Source: Acidobacteriota bacterium
GTDB taxonomy: Bacteria; Acidobacteriota; Polarisedimenticolia; J045
Assembly: GCA_030949985.1 (NCBI GenBank)
Contig: JAUZRX010000119.1
Coordinates: forward strand, 1-64,000
Direction of reading: 5' to 3'
DNA length: 64,000 bases
In this document: piece after piece, positions 8,528 through 17,506 of the stretch
Layout: the number at the start of each line of letters is the position of its first letter
How positions within the stretch are numbered: position 1 is the first letter of the stretch
Notes under the pieces: generated by a model
Database searches by the model: none
Seen by the model: the letters and a program-made list of their open reading frames with translations, nothing else
What the model was told of the DNA's origin: nothing
Translations under genes and position numbers: made by a program

Positions 8528-10713
8528 TACGTTTCCACCTTTTCTCGAGTGGCCAGTGGCACATAGGCGCGGGTTACGTAGTCGCGCACCATTCTCGATC
8601 CACTGAACACCGGCAGCAGGCGGTGGACCGACTCTTTCATCATGGAAATCCACCGCTGGGGCAGACGGGACTCGTCCCGCTCGTAGAAAGTCGGAATCAC
8701 CTGCTCCTCGAGCACGTCGTAGAGCGATGCGGCGTCTTCCGCGTCCTGGGCTTCCTGGTCGTCCATCGTCTCCGGACGGCCGATGGTCCAGCCCACCTGC
8801 TCGGAATACCCCTCGACCCACCAGCCGTCGAGTACGGAGAGGTTCAGCGCGCCGTTGGCGGCGGCCTTCTGGCCCGAGGTGCCGGAGGCTTCGAGGGGGC
8901 GGCGGGGATTGTTCAGCCACACGTCGACGCCCTGCACCATCAACCGGCCGATCAACAGGTCGTAGTCCTCGAGGAAGACGATCTTGCCCCGGAAGGCGTC
9001 CGAGCCCGACAGGCGGAAGATCTGGGTGATCAGGTCCTGGCCCGCCAGGTCCGCCGGATGAGCCTTGCCGGCGAAAATCACCTGTAGCGGACGCTCCGGA
9101 TCGGCGATCAGCCGACGCAGGCGGCCGAGATCGTGGAAGAGCAGGCCGGCTCGCTTGTAGGTGGCGAAGCGACGGGCGAAGCCGATGGTCAGAGCGCGGG
9201 GGTCGAGCAGGTTGTTGACGGAGGCCAGTTCCCGGGGGGAAGCGCCGTGCCGGGCGAGCATGCGGCGCACGATCTCCCGGGACTTGCGGATCAGCCGCCG
9301 CTTCTGGGCCTGGTGAGCGGCCCAGAACTCGTCATCGGGGATCGCGTCGAGGTTCTTGCCCCACACCTCGCTCTGGTGCGCCTTCTCTTCCCAGTTGGGC
9401 CCGAGGGTCTTGGTCAGCAGATCCCTGAGTTCCAGGCCGACCCAGGTCTCCACGTGCACGCCGTTGGTGATCGAGTCGATCGGCGCCTCGCCCTGGCCTT
9501 CGAAAAGGCCGTGCCACATGCGGCGGCTGACCTCCCCGTGTCGGACCGAGACCGCGTTGTGGTAACTCGAGGCCCGCAGGGCCAGGGCCGTCAGGTTGAA
9601 AGCCCCGGAGTCGTCGTTCGGGTGGGCCTGGCCGAGCTTGAGCAGTTCGCCCACCGAGGTGCCGAGCTGTACGGCCCAGCTTCCCAGGTAGAGGCGCACC
9701 ACTTCGCCCTCGAAGGTCTCGTTGCCCGCCGGGACCGGCGTGTGGGTGGTGAAGGCGATGTTGCGCCGCACCACTTCGAGGGCCCGGGGCAGGCGTTCAC
9801 CCTTGGCCACTTCTTCCCGCAGGCGCTCGAGGGTCATCAGCGCCACGTGCCCTTCGTTGAGGTGCCACACCGAGGGGTCGATTCCCAGGGCCCTGAGGGC
9901 TCGCACCGCGCCCACGCCCAGGACCAGTTCCTGGCACAGGCGCATCTCGCGACCGCGGACGTAGAGGATGTGGGTGATCGGGCGGTCGCTGGGATCGTTC
10001 TGAGGCAGGTCCGAGTCGAGCAGCAGCACCGGTACGCGACCCACCTGCACCTTGTAGACCGCCAGCTGCACCTTGCGGTCGAGCAGGGGAACCTGGATCA
10101 CGAGGTGCCGGCCCTCGGGGCCGAGAACCGGCAGGAGGGGCAGGCGGGTGGGATCGAAGTCGGGATACATGTGCTGCTGCCGGCCCTCGGCGTTGATCGT
10201 CTGCCTGAAATAGCCCCGCCGGTAGAGCAGGCCCACGGCGACGAAGGGGACACCCAGGTCCGAGGCGGCCTTGCAGTGGTCCCCCGAGAGAACGCCCAGG
10301 CCGCCGGAATAGATACGCAGGCTTTCGTGGATGCCGTACTCGGTGGAGAGATAGGCCACCGGGCCTGCCTGATGGTCGGGGAAGGTGCGGTTGAACCACC
10401 ACTGTTCGGGACGGCCCATGTAGCGATCGAAGCTGCGCAGGACGTTGTCGTAGGCGGCCTGGAAGGAGTCGGAAAGAAGGAGCGATTCCCAGTGCTGCGG
10501 TTCGACGTGGGAGAGGACTTCCACCGGATTCCGGTAACGGGCCCAGAGGGCGGGGTGGATGCTCGAGAACAGCAGCCGCGCCTGGGGCGTCCAACTCCAC
10601 CAGAAATTGTAGGCCAGCTCCCGCAGGCGCGAGAACTCCTCGGGCAGATGGAACTCCGCGGTGGCAAGGGTACGGATCTCCGGGTAATCGCCCGGAAGTT
10701 GCGAATAAGCCAT
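8527..10713 (-). CDS. glgP: Alpha-glucan (glycogen) phosphorylase
   Basis: A 728-aa GT35 enzyme of the shorter, DUF3417-containing branch (TIGR02094 type), which releases glucose-1-phosphate from glycogen or maltodextrin with pyridoxal phosphate as cofactor. The N-terminal signature is LPEEFSRLRELAYNFWWSW. The cofactor region reads EASGTSGQKAAANG, where the Lys forms the PLP Schiff base. The region GFARRFATYKRAGLLFHD is the phosphate/glucan-binding part. The ATG at 10713 has GGAG nine bases upstream; in-frame starts at 10728 and 10761 are possible. It is monocistronic and faces the glycolytic operon, consistent with feeding hexose phosphate into glycolysis. Confidence 0.93.
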   Translation of the reverse strand: MAYSQLPGDYPEIRTLATAEFHLPEEFSRLRELAYNFWWSWTPQARLLFSSIHPALWARYRNPVEVLSHVEPQHWESLLLSDSFQAAYDNVLRSFDRYMGRPEQWWFNRTFPDHQAGPVAYLSTEYGIHESLRIYSGGLGVLSGDHCKAASDLGVPFVAVGLLYRRGYFRQTINAEGRQQHMYPDFDPTRLPLLPVLGPEGRHLVIQVPLLDRKVQLAVYKVQVGRVPVLLLDSDLPQNDPSDRPITHILYVRGREMRLCQELVLGVGAVRALRALGIDPSVWHLNEGHVALMTLERLREEVAKGERLPRALEVVRRNIAFTTHTPVPAGNETFEGEVVRLYLGSWAVQLGTSVGELLKLGQAHPNDDSGAFNLTALALRASSYHNAVSVRHGEVSRRMWHGLFEGQGEAPIDSITNGVHVETWVGLELRDLLTKTLGPNWEEKAHQSEVWGKNLDAIPDDEFWAAHQAQKRRLIRKSREIVRRMLARHGASPRELASVNNLLDPRALTIGFARRFATYKRAGLLFHDLGRLRRLIADPERPLQVIFAGKAHPADLAGQDLITQIFRLSGSDAFRGKIVFLEDYDLLIGRLMVQGVDVWLNNPRRPLEASGTSGQKAAANGALNLSVLDGWWVEGYSEQVGWTIGRPETMDDQEAQDAEDAASLYDVLEEQVIPTFYERDESRLPQRWISMMKESVHRLLPVFSGSRMVRDYVTRAYVPLATREKVET

Positions 10714-11151
10714 GCTCGGGGACTCCATCGGGCGATACCCCCTGGCAGGGGCCGCCGGCACAAACAGTGAACGATAGTGAAACTATGCGGCCCGGAATCG
10801 GGAGGGGCAACAGCGAGCGCCGGGAAAAACCCGAAGGACGGCTTGCCGCCGTCCTTCCGCCGGTGTATCTCCAGGGGCGCGTCCCGGCGGAAGGGTGGGA
10901 GAGGCCGCTCTCCCGCCCCCGAGCCAGGGACCACTTCGGCCCCGAGGCCAAGCCAGGCGGACCCAAACCGACCCCTTTCGGAACAGGCGCCTTCGGGGTG
11001 GGAGGGGAAGTTTCCCTGACCCCGGGGGGCCGGGCGGTATCCGCCGCGTCCGGTCCCTTGGCGGTTTTACGCCGGAACCGGCGTCGGCATTGGGGGCGGG
11101 ATCCTGCCCGGAGAGAGGAGCGACGTCAGGGCCCGACGAGGGGCCCGGGGG
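10714..11151. other. Intergenic region without a gene
   Basis: This 438-base gap lies between glgP and tRNA-Leu. It holds the glgP leader, an inverted repeat ATAGT-N3-ACTAT at 10774-10786 that could be an operator for glgP, the terminator at 10822, and a GGGCCC-N6-GGGCCC hairpin near 11129. Open frames across it lack ribosome sites and recognisable protein motifs. Confidence 0.6.
10822..10857 (-). terminator. Intrinsic terminator of gap-pgk-tpiA-secG-tRNA operon
   Basis: Read on the minus strand, a perfect 10-bp stem GAAGGACGGC/GCCGTCCTTC with a 5-base loop is followed by GGGTTTTTCCC. It lies about 300 bases downstream of tRNA-Leu and points the same way. Confidence 0.75.
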
Positions 11152-11238
11152 TGGTGCCGAAGGCGAGACTCGAACTCGCACGAGCTTGCGCTCACATGGC
11201 CCTCAACCATGCGCGTCTGCCAATTCCGCCACTTCGGC
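11152..11238 (-). tRNA. tRNA-Leu (anticodon GAG)
   Basis: A complete 87-base type II tRNA including an encoded CCA end. The acceptor stem is GCCGAAG/CTTCGGC with discriminator A. The D arm contains GCGGAATTGGCAGACGCGC. The anticodon stem CATGG/CCATG holds the loop TTGAGGG with anticodon GAG. A long variable arm and the T arm GCGAG-TTCGAGT-CTCGC follow. It sits downstream of secG; secG-tRNA-Leu linkage is common in bacteria. Confidence 0.96.
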
Positions 11239-11309
11239 ACTTCGTCGGGCGCGGGAGCGTGCCGTCATCGATCGGCCCGCCGCGCGCCGGATTCTAGCTC
11301 AGGTCGAAA

Positions 11310-11699
11310 CTACTTGCCGGGAGTTTCTTGGCCGGGGTCTTCTGCACCACCGGCGGGCACCCTCTCGCCCGGCGTGGCCGGGTCGGCCTGGGGCTCGGGT
11401 TCCGCCCGGGGCGCGCTCTGTTCGGCCGCCGCCGGCGCCGCCACCTCGTCGATCACCGAGCGGCTTCCACTCTGGGTCAGGAAAACCAGTCCCAGGGAGG
11501 TGAACATGAAGAGCACCGCCGCGGTGGTCGTGGCCTTGGTCAACACGTTGCTCGTGCCCCGGGGGCCGAAAACGGTTTGCGTGCCGCCGCCGCCGAAGGC
11601 GCTGGCGAGATCGCCACCCTTGCCGGTCTGCAGCAGTACGACCAGGATGAGGAAAATCGATACGATGATGTGGAGCGTAACCACCAGGGCATAGAGCAC
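11310..11699 (-). CDS. secG: Preprotein translocase subunit SecG
   Basis: A 129-aa auxiliary membrane subunit of SecYEG. Two membrane helices (LYALVVTLHIIVSIFLILVV and the TTAAVLFMFTSLGLVFL segment) flank the conserved loop LLQTGKGGDLASAFGGGG. The start is GTG at 11699 with GGGAGGAG a few bases upstream. The C-terminal 50 residues are a Pro/Ala/Glu-rich tail, longer than in E. coli SecG, as in many delta-group and acidobacterial homologues. It is the last protein gene of the glycolytic operon. Confidence 0.93.
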   Translation of the reverse strand: MLYALVVTLHIIVSIFLILVVLLQTGKGGDLASAFGGGGTQTVFGPRGTSNVLTKATTTAAVLFMFTSLGLVFLTQSGSRSVIDEVAAPAAAEQSAPRAEPEPQADPATPGERVPAGGAEDPGQETPGK

Positions 11700-11811
11700 G
11701 AAACTCTCCTCCCGCCGAAGCGGGCTTCCCGCCTCAGGCGGGGACCAAAGCCGGAGGAAAGTAGCACGGCCGGCCGGTTCCGGCAACTCGCCGGCCCGGA
11801 GGAGCGGACGG

Positions 11812-12576
11812 CTAGCGGGCGATGGCGGCGAAGGAGGCGGCGTCCAGGCTGGCGCCGCCGACCAGGAAGCCGTCGATGTCCTCTTCCGCGGCCAGCTCCG
11901 CCGCATTGGCCGGCTTGACCGAGCCCCCGTAGAGGATCCGGACTCCGGCCGCCACCTCGGCGCCCGCCATCGAGGCGAGGATTTCCCGGAGAAAGCGGTG
12001 GGCCGCCTGGGCCTGGGCCGGGGTCGCCGTCTGGCCCGTGCCGATGGCCCAGATCGGTTCATAGGCCAGGACCAGGGCGTCGGGATCTTTCCAGGCGACC
12101 CCGTCGAGTGCCCGCTGGAGCTGCTCTTCGACGACCACCTCCATGCGTCCGGCGCTGCGCTCGTCGGCGCTTTCCCCGACGCAGAGTATGGGAAGCAGCC
12201 CCGCCCGATGGGCGGCGGCCACCTTGCGCGCGATGCGGGTGTCCGTCTCGCCGAAGATCTGCCTCCGCTCGGAATGGCCGATGATCACGAAATCGCAGCC
12301 CGCCTCGGCCAGCATCTCCGCGGACACCTCGCCGGTGAAGGCTCCGGAACTCTCCCAGTGGACGTTCTGGGCCCCCACCAGCAGAGGCTGGGCCGCGCGG
12401 GCTTCGATCAGGGTGGCGAGGGAGGTGAAGGGGGGAGCGACGCCCAGGTCGACCCGGTCGGGATCGGGCCGTTCCCCCTGGGCCTGCATGTCCTGCCAGC
12501 GGCTCCACCAGTGGAGAGTCTCCGAACGGGTGTGGTGCATCTTCCAGTTGCCGACGACCAGTTTCTTGCGGCTCAC
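11812..12576 (-). CDS. tpiA: Triosephosphate isomerase
   Basis: A 254-aa cytoplasmic enzyme interconverting dihydroxyacetone phosphate and glyceraldehyde-3-phosphate. All hallmark segments are present: VVGNWKM (catalytic Lys12), IIGHSERR (catalytic His), YEPIWAIGTG (catalytic Glu and the start of loop 6) and ILYGGSVKP (phosphate binding). The GTG start at 12576 overlaps the pgk stop (GTGA) and has AAGGAG seven bases upstream. Confidence 0.97.
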   Translation of the reverse strand: MSRKKLVVGNWKMHHTRSETLHWWSRWQDMQAQGERPDPDRVDLGVAPPFTSLATLIEARAAQPLLVGAQNVHWESSGAFTGEVSAEMLAEAGCDFVIIGHSERRQIFGETDTRIARKVAAAHRAGLLPILCVGESADERSAGRMEVVVEEQLQRALDGVAWKDPDALVLAYEPIWAIGTGQTATPAQAQAAHRFLREILASMAGAEVAAGVRILYGGSVKPANAAELAAEEDIDGFLVGGASLDAASFAAIAR

Positions 12577-13784
12577 CTTGGGTCTCCTTCCAGGGCTGCG
12601 ACGCCGGGGAGGCGGACACCCGACAGCAGTTCGAGGGCGGCGCCCCCGCCCGTGGAAACGTGCGAAAAGCGTGCCTCGAGGCCGAAGCGGTGCGCCGCGG
12701 CCGCCGTGTCGCCTCCACCCAGTACCGTGAAAGCCGGCAACCCGGCCAGGTGGCGGGCCAGCTCCAGGGTCCCCGTCTCGCAGCCCTCGGCTTCGAAAAA
12801 GCCCACCGGCCCGTTCCACAGCACGGTGCGCACGGTGTCGCCCAGCACCTCGCGCCAATGCTCGAGGGTGCGGGGGCCGATGTCCACGCCGGCCCGGCCC
12901 GGGTCGATCGCCTCGCCCGGGGTGGTCTCCAGGCCCGAGACCCGCCGGCCGTCGATCTGGCCGGCGACCCGGTGATCGACGGGCAGGTGCCAGGCCACGC
13001 CCCGGGCCCGGGCTCGCTCCTCGAGCTTGCGGGCCAGCTCCAACTGGCCGTCTTCGACCCGGGAGGCGCCGACCTCGACGCCACGGGCGGCGAGGAAGGT
13101 ATAGGCCATCGCGCCACCGACCAGGATGCCGTCGACCCGCTCGAGCAGCGCGTCGATCAGGGGGATCTTGTCCGAGACCTTGGCCCCGCCGAGGATCGCG
13201 AAGTAGGGGCGCCGGGGATCTTCGGCCAGCCGCGTCAGGGCGTCGATTTCCCGGGCCATCAGCAGGCCCGCCGCGCGCCGGTCCAGCAGGGCCGGCACGC
13301 CGGTCACCGAGGCGTGGGCCCGGTGGGCCGCGCCGAAGGCATCGTTGACATAGGCCTCGAAGCCCTCGGCCAGGGCCCGGGCGAAGTCGCGGTCCCCCCG
13401 GGTCTCGCCCCCATGGAAACGCAGGTTTTCGAGCAGCCCCACCTGGCCGTCGGCCAGGCTCGTGGTCATCGCCTGGGCCGCGGGACCGATACAGTCGTCG
13501 GCCAGGGGAACGGGGTCGCCCAGCAGTTCGGCCAGGCGCGCGGCCACCGGGGCTAGGCTCATCTCCGGCCGGCGCTGCCCCTTGGGGCGGCCCAGATGGC
13601 TGGCGCAGACCACGCGCGCGCCGTTGCGGCGCAGGTGCTCTATCGTCGGCAGGGCGGCGCGGATGCGCCGGTCGTCGGTGATCGTGCTGCCGTCGAGGGG
13701 GACGTTGAAGTCCACCCGGCAGAAGACGAGCTTGCCGGAGAGGTCGATGTCGGTGACCAGGGGGAGACGACGTGGATCGTTCAT
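12573..13784 (-). CDS. pgk: Phosphoglycerate kinase
   Basis: A 403-aa glycolytic kinase transferring phosphate from 1,3-bisphosphoglycerate to ADP. The N-terminal domain has VFCRVDFNVPLDG, SHLGRPKG and LLENLRFHGGE. The C-terminal domain has ILGGAKVSDKI, LWNGPVGFFE and VLGGGDTAAA. ATG 13784 follows an AAGGAGG ribosome site. It lies 15 bases after gap and overlaps tpiA, forming the classical gap-pgk-tpiA operon. Confidence 0.97.
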   Translation of the reverse strand: MNDPRRLPLVTDIDLSGKLVFCRVDFNVPLDGSTITDDRRIRAALPTIEHLRRNGARVVCASHLGRPKGQRRPEMSLAPVAARLAELLGDPVPLADDCIGPAAQAMTTSLADGQVGLLENLRFHGGETRGDRDFARALAEGFEAYVNDAFGAAHRAHASVTGVPALLDRRAAGLLMAREIDALTRLAEDPRRPYFAILGGAKVSDKIPLIDALLERVDGILVGGAMAYTFLAARGVEVGASRVEDGQLELARKLEERARARGVAWHLPVDHRVAGQIDGRRVSGLETTPGEAIDPGRAGVDIGPRTLEHWREVLGDTVRTVLWNGPVGFFEAEGCETGTLELARHLAGLPAFTVLGGGDTAAAAHRFGLEARFSHVSTGGGAALELLSGVRLPGVAALEGDPR

Positions 13785-13799
13785 GGTTCCAGGCCTCCT

Positions 13800-14825
13800 T
13801 CAATCCGCGGGACGCGGGTCGGCTTGGGCAGACCAGCGGCCGAGCAGGTCCACCAGCCGGCTGGTATAGCCCCACTCGTTGTCGTACCAGGCGATGATCC
13901 GCACCAGGTGCCTCCCCGGCCGCTCGAGCAGGGGCAGGTCGATGATGGACGAACGGGGGTCGTCACGAAAGTCCACCGAGACCAGTGGCTCGGTGCTCAC
14001 GCCGAGCAGGTCCTCTAGGGGACCTGCGGCGGCTTGCTGGAAGCGGCGGGCCAGGTCTTCGGGGCGGTCGGCTTCCCGCCGGGTGTGGGCGACGATTTCC
14101 ACCAGGCTGACGCTGGCGGTGGGGACCCGCACCGCCAGGCAGGAGAGTCGGCCCTCGAGGAAGGGCAGGGCGCGGACCAGGCCGCGGCTGGCGGATGTGG
14201 TGGTGGGGATCATCGATACCAGGGCCGAGCGGGAGCGACGCAGATCGTGGTGGGGGCCGTCCATGGTCACCTGGGAGCCGGTCGTGCAGTGCAGGGTGGT
14301 CATTTCCGCGGCCTCGACGCCGTACCACGTCTCGAGGCAAGCCAGCGGCAGGGCCGCGGCGTGGGTCGTGCACGAGCCCATGGCGATCAGGGTGTCTTCG
14401 GGCCCGGGGCGGGGGTCGTCGATGCCGAGGATGATCTGCCTGTCCGCCGCGGGGCAGACGGCGCTGACCAGCACCCGGCGCACCGTGCCGCCCAGATGCC
14501 GTCGGGCCTCGTCGTTGCCGCTGAACTGGCCGGTGGCCTCGATCACCACGTCCACGCCGTTCTCGGACCAGGGGATCTCTCCCGGGGCCCGGATGCGGGA
14601 ATAGGGCAGCAGGCGTTCGTCGAGGAGCAGGGCGTCGCCGCCGCGGGCCTCGACGACGCCCGGGAACGGCCCGTGGATCGAGTCGTGCCGCAGCAGGTGG
14701 GCCAGGGTGCTCGCGGGGGCCAGATCGTTGACCGCCACCAAGCGCAGGTCCTCCCTGCCGCGCAGCATTCTCAGCAGGCAGCGACCGATGCGGCCCAGGC
14801 CGTTGACGCCGATACGAAGGGTCAT
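13800..14825 (-). CDS. gap: Glyceraldehyde-3-phosphate dehydrogenase
   Basis: A 341-aa NAD(P)-dependent dehydrogenase of the GapA fold. The Rossmann start is IGVNGLGRIGR. The active-site Cys152 lies in GSCTTH, the base His in TTLHCTTGSQ, and WYDNEWGYTSRL is at the C terminus. Usual enzymes read SCTTNC at the active site; here it is SCTTHA, an uncommon change beside the nucleophile. ATG 14825 was preferred over the preceding in-frame GTG because of GAGG seven bases upstream. Its place at the head of pgk-tpiA supports the glycolytic role over a paralogous erythrose-4-phosphate dehydrogenase. Confidence 0.9.
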   Translation of the reverse strand: MTLRIGVNGLGRIGRCLLRMLRGREDLRLVAVNDLAPASTLAHLLRHDSIHGPFPGVVEARGGDALLLDERLLPYSRIRAPGEIPWSENGVDVVIEATGQFSGNDEARRHLGGTVRRVLVSAVCPAADRQIILGIDDPRPGPEDTLIAMGSCTTHAAALPLACLETWYGVEAAEMTTLHCTTGSQVTMDGPHHDLRRSRSALVSMIPTTTSASRGLVRALPFLEGRLSCLAVRVPTASVSLVEIVAHTRREADRPEDLARRFQQAAAGPLEDLLGVSTEPLVSVDFRDDPRSSIIDLPLLERPGRHLVRIIAWYDNEWGYTSRLVDLLGRWSAQADPRPAD

Positions 14826-14877
14826 CACGGATCCTCGGAAGTTCCTGGCGGGGACAGTGCCGCGAGAATAACGCGCC

Positions 14878-16245
14878 TCAGCGTTCGAGGCCCGGGGCCA
14901 GGGAAGAGAGGGAAGAGCGGCGGGGCGTCAGGGCACGGGCCGGGGGGAGGGGGGTGCCGAGTATTTCGCGGGCGGCCCGGCGTTCCCGTTCGTCGAGCCG
15001 GGCCAGCAGGCGCTCGGTGCGGCGGATCTTCTCGCGGCGGGCGACGGTCAGCACGGCTTCCCGCAGGCCGAGCCGGGTCACCCCCCGGGAGCGGAGGTAG
15101 GCCCGGAGCAGGGCCGGCAGATCCTTGCGTGTGGCGATACGGGTGGCTGCTTCCACCAGGTCGGGGGTGATGTTCAGCCGGCGGTCCTCGAGCAGCAGCC
15201 GCAGGTCGTCGATGGCCATGCGGGAGCCGGCCTCGGCCAGGGCGCGGTGGGCGCGTTGGCGCACCCCGTCAGCGGCCGGTAGCGCTCCCGGGGCGTGGCG
15301 GGCGGCCAGCGCGTCGATCACCCCCGCCAGGCGCAGCAGCAACTGGCGCGAGCCGGCCTCCGCCGCCACGTCCACCAGTACGGCCAGCACGGCGGGGTTC
15401 TCCACCGATTCGAGAAACGGTCCGATACGAGCCACCTGGCGCGGGGAGAGGGACTTGAGGGTCAGGCCGCAGTGGGAGAGGAAGACGGCGTCGTCGGGTC
15501 TCCGGGACATGGCCTCGACCAGCGGCTCGACGATGATGCCCCCGGCGCGGGCGAGCAGGGTCTGGGCCCGCTGCCAGACTCCCAGGCGCCGGCTGGCCAG
15601 GTCGTCGAGCAGTCGTCCGAGGGTCCAGGGTTCGAGGCGGGTGCCCAGGCCGCCGGAAAGCATGCGCCGGGCGCGGGAGGCCACCGATGGCTCCGGATCG
15701 GCGGCCAGGGCCTCCAGCAGGCGGCGCGCGGAGGTGTCGTGGCGGCCCCGGGTCATCCAGGGAATGGCGGCCATGGCCGTCACGCGGATGCGTGCCGAGG
15801 CGGCGGGATCCCCGATGATCGCCAGCAGCGGGCCCAGGGCGCTCTCGCGCCCCGTCTGGGCCAGGCGCACCAGGGCCCGGGTGGCGGCCCAGCGCACTCG
15901 GTGGGAGGTCTCGCGTTCGATCAGTCGGGTCAGGGCGGGCACCGAGCGTCGGGATGACACCCGCGCCAGGGCCGCGGCGGCCCGACAGCGGATCGCCTCG
16001 GAAGGATCGTGCAACAAAGCGGCCAGCGGCGCGGCGCAGCGAGACGAACCGAAGAGGGGAAGCAGGGCGATGATCCTCCAGCGGAGGGTCTCGTCTTCGT
16101 CGTCGAGGGCCTCGAGCAGGCGTGGGAGGCTGGCGTCGGGGTGGGCGAGCAGCCAGCGTCGGGCTTTTTCCGCCTCTGCGGGTTCCGCCGAGGCCAGCCG
16201 GCGCAGCCAGAGGGAAAGGGATCGCTGTGAGACAGCGCCAGCCAA
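14878..16245 (-). CDS. HEAT-repeat protein
   Basis: A 455-aa protein made almost entirely of paired helices with the HEAT/PBS-lyase-repeat pattern (for example LLHDPSEAIRCRAAAALARV and ALAADPEPSVASRARRML). The start is best read as TTG at 16245, with GGAGG eight bases upstream; no ATG fits. There is no signal peptide, so it is probably a cytoplasmic scaffold. It lies 52 bases upstream of gap in the same direction and may be co-transcribed with the glycolytic genes. No enzymatic motif is visible. Confidence 0.75.
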   Translation of the reverse strand: MAGAVSQRSLSLWLRRLASAEPAEAEKARRWLLAHPDASLPRLLEALDDEDETLRWRIIALLPLFGSSRCAAPLAALLHDPSEAIRCRAAAALARVSSRRSVPALTRLIERETSHRVRWAATRALVRLAQTGRESALGPLLAIIGDPAASARIRVTAMAAIPWMTRGRHDTSARRLLEALAADPEPSVASRARRMLSGGLGTRLEPWTLGRLLDDLASRRLGVWQRAQTLLARAGGIIVEPLVEAMSRRPDDAVFLSHCGLTLKSLSPRQVARIGPFLESVENPAVLAVLVDVAAEAGSRQLLLRLAGVIDALAARHAPGALPAADGVRQRAHRALAEAGSRMAIDDLRLLLEDRRLNITPDLVEAATRIATRKDLPALLRAYLRSRGVTRLGLREAVLTVARREKIRRTERLLARLDERERRAAREILGTPLPPARALTPRRSSLSSLAPGLER

Positions 16246-16311
16246 TGGAGCGTCCTCCCGCCCAGAAAAACCGAACCGCAGTATGGCGTGACCCGACCGT
16301 TCATTCTCGCA

Positions 16312-16325
16312 GGACCGATCGGTCC
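16312..16325. promoter_or_regulatory. 14-bp perfect palindrome in divergent intergenic region
   Basis: GGACCGATCGGTCC is self-complementary and lies in the 189 bases between the HEAT gene and the divergent lipoprotein gene. It could be an operator, but no regulator is linked. Confidence 0.3.
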
Positions 16326-16434
16326 GGGTCAACGGCCGAGCGGAAGGCGGGAAGCCTACGCCTCCCCCGGGCGTGGCGCGAACTCGAAAGACCCCCCCCG
16401 GGGGATCGTGCATAATCCGCGGGAGAGGTGGACG

Positions 16435-17031
16435 ATGCCGAGGAGGAGGCCGATGAGCCCAGGATGCCGGTTGCTGGTCGCCGGTCTCATTGTGGCGTCT
16501 GCAATGCTGGGTGGCTGTTCGGAGGAGCAGGCCGCCCGGAAATCCTTCGACGAGGTCGTCGCCGCCGAGGAAGAGCAGAGTCTCGAGGAGATCGCGCGGC
16601 GGCTCGAGGCGATCATCTCCCGCTGGCCGGAGACCGCCGCGGCCGACAAGGCGCGCAAGGAACTGGAATGGGTGCGCAGCCTGCGCAGCGCAGAGGTGCG
16701 GGGGCCGGCGCTGCTGGCCTGGGACGCGGTGCGCAAGGTCGGTTTTGCGGCCGAGAGTTTCCGCCTGGAGAGGGGGCGCTATCCCGAGCGGCTGGAGGAA
16801 CTCTTCGGCCAGTACCTCGAAGGGCCGGTCATCGATCCCTGGGGTTTCGAGGTCGCCTACCGCCGCACGGAGAAAGGCTACCAGGTCTTCTGCTACGGTG
16901 AAGACGGGCTGCCCGGCGGCCGGGGGCTGGGAACCGACCTGGTGATCGACACCGGCCAGGTCGTTCCACCCGACGCCGGTGCGGAAGCGGACGGCGACGC
17001 GATGCGGGGAGCCGGGGAAAGTGTCCACTGA
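16435..17031 (+). CDS. Lipoprotein with GspG-like C-terminal domain
   Basis: A 198-aa predicted lipoprotein whose signal ends in LGGC (Cys about residue 28). A short helical, TPR-like stretch (EEIARRLEAIISRWPETAAADKA begins it) is followed by a globular domain like the body of the major pseudopilin GspG: ERGRYPERLEEL, then VIDPWGFEVAYR, then YGEDGLPGGRG and a Thr-Asp ending. It lacks the prepilin helix, so it would be an acylated, pilus-independent version of this fold. The start at 16435 has GAGG six bases upstream; 16453 is an alternative. It overlaps the next gene by 11 bases. Confidence 0.75.
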   Translation: MPRRRPMSPGCRLLVAGLIVASAMLGGCSEEQAARKSFDEVVAAEEEQSLEEIARRLEAIISRWPETAAADKARKELEWVRSLRSAEVRGPALLAWDAVRKVGFAAESFRLERGRYPERLEELFGQYLEGPVIDPWGFEVAYRRTEKGYQVFCYGEDGLPGGRGLGTDLVIDTGQVVPPDAGAEADGDAMRGAGESVH

Positions 17032-17506
17032 AGCCGCGGCCTTCGGCCTGGCGCTGATGGTGGCGCTGGCGGCGGGCTGCGGGCCCACCGCTTCCCCGTC
17101 CCGGGCGGCTGCGCCCGCCTGGGTGCGGGTGGCGACGCCCTCGGGGGCGGTGCTCGTGCTCGAGGTCCGGCAGACTCCCGCCGAGCGGGCCCAGGGCATG
17201 ATGGGTCGCGAGGAGGTGCCGCCGGGAGGCGGGATGTACTTCGTCTTCGAGCGGCAGGGCCGCCATCCTTTCTGGATGAAGAACTGCAAGATTCCCCTCG
17301 ACATCGTCTGGCTCTCGGCGGATCACCGGGTCGTTCACGTGGAACGGGCGTTGCCGCCCTGCGGCCGGGAGCCCTGCCCGAGTTGGGCGCCGTCGGCGCC
17401 GGCCCGCTACGTGATCGAAGTCGGCGCCGATCAGGCCGAGGGCTACGGCCTGGTGCCCGGGGCGCGGGTGCTCGTCACGCCCTTCGAGCAGGGGACGGAT
17501 CCGTGA
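17021..17506 (+). CDS. DUF192 lipoprotein
   Basis: A 161-aa DUF192 protein. The GTG start at 17021 gives a signal ending LAAGC, a lipobox. The DUF192 core is evident: EVRQTPAERAQGMMGRE, then FWMKNCKIPLDIVWLSADHRVVHV (in two parts) and a C-terminal VPGARVLV. The function of DUF192 is not established; structures suggest a small sugar- or ligand-binding barrel. It overlaps both neighbours, forming a three-gene unit that ends at the terminator at 18645. Confidence 0.85.
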   Translation: MSTEAAAFGLALMVALAAGCGPTASPSRAAAPAWVRVATPSGAVLVLEVRQTPAERAQGMMGREEVPPGGGMYFVFERQGRHPFWMKNCKIPLDIVWLSADHRVVHVERALPPCGREPCPSWAPSAPARYVIEVGADQAEGYGLVPGARVLVTPFEQGTDP

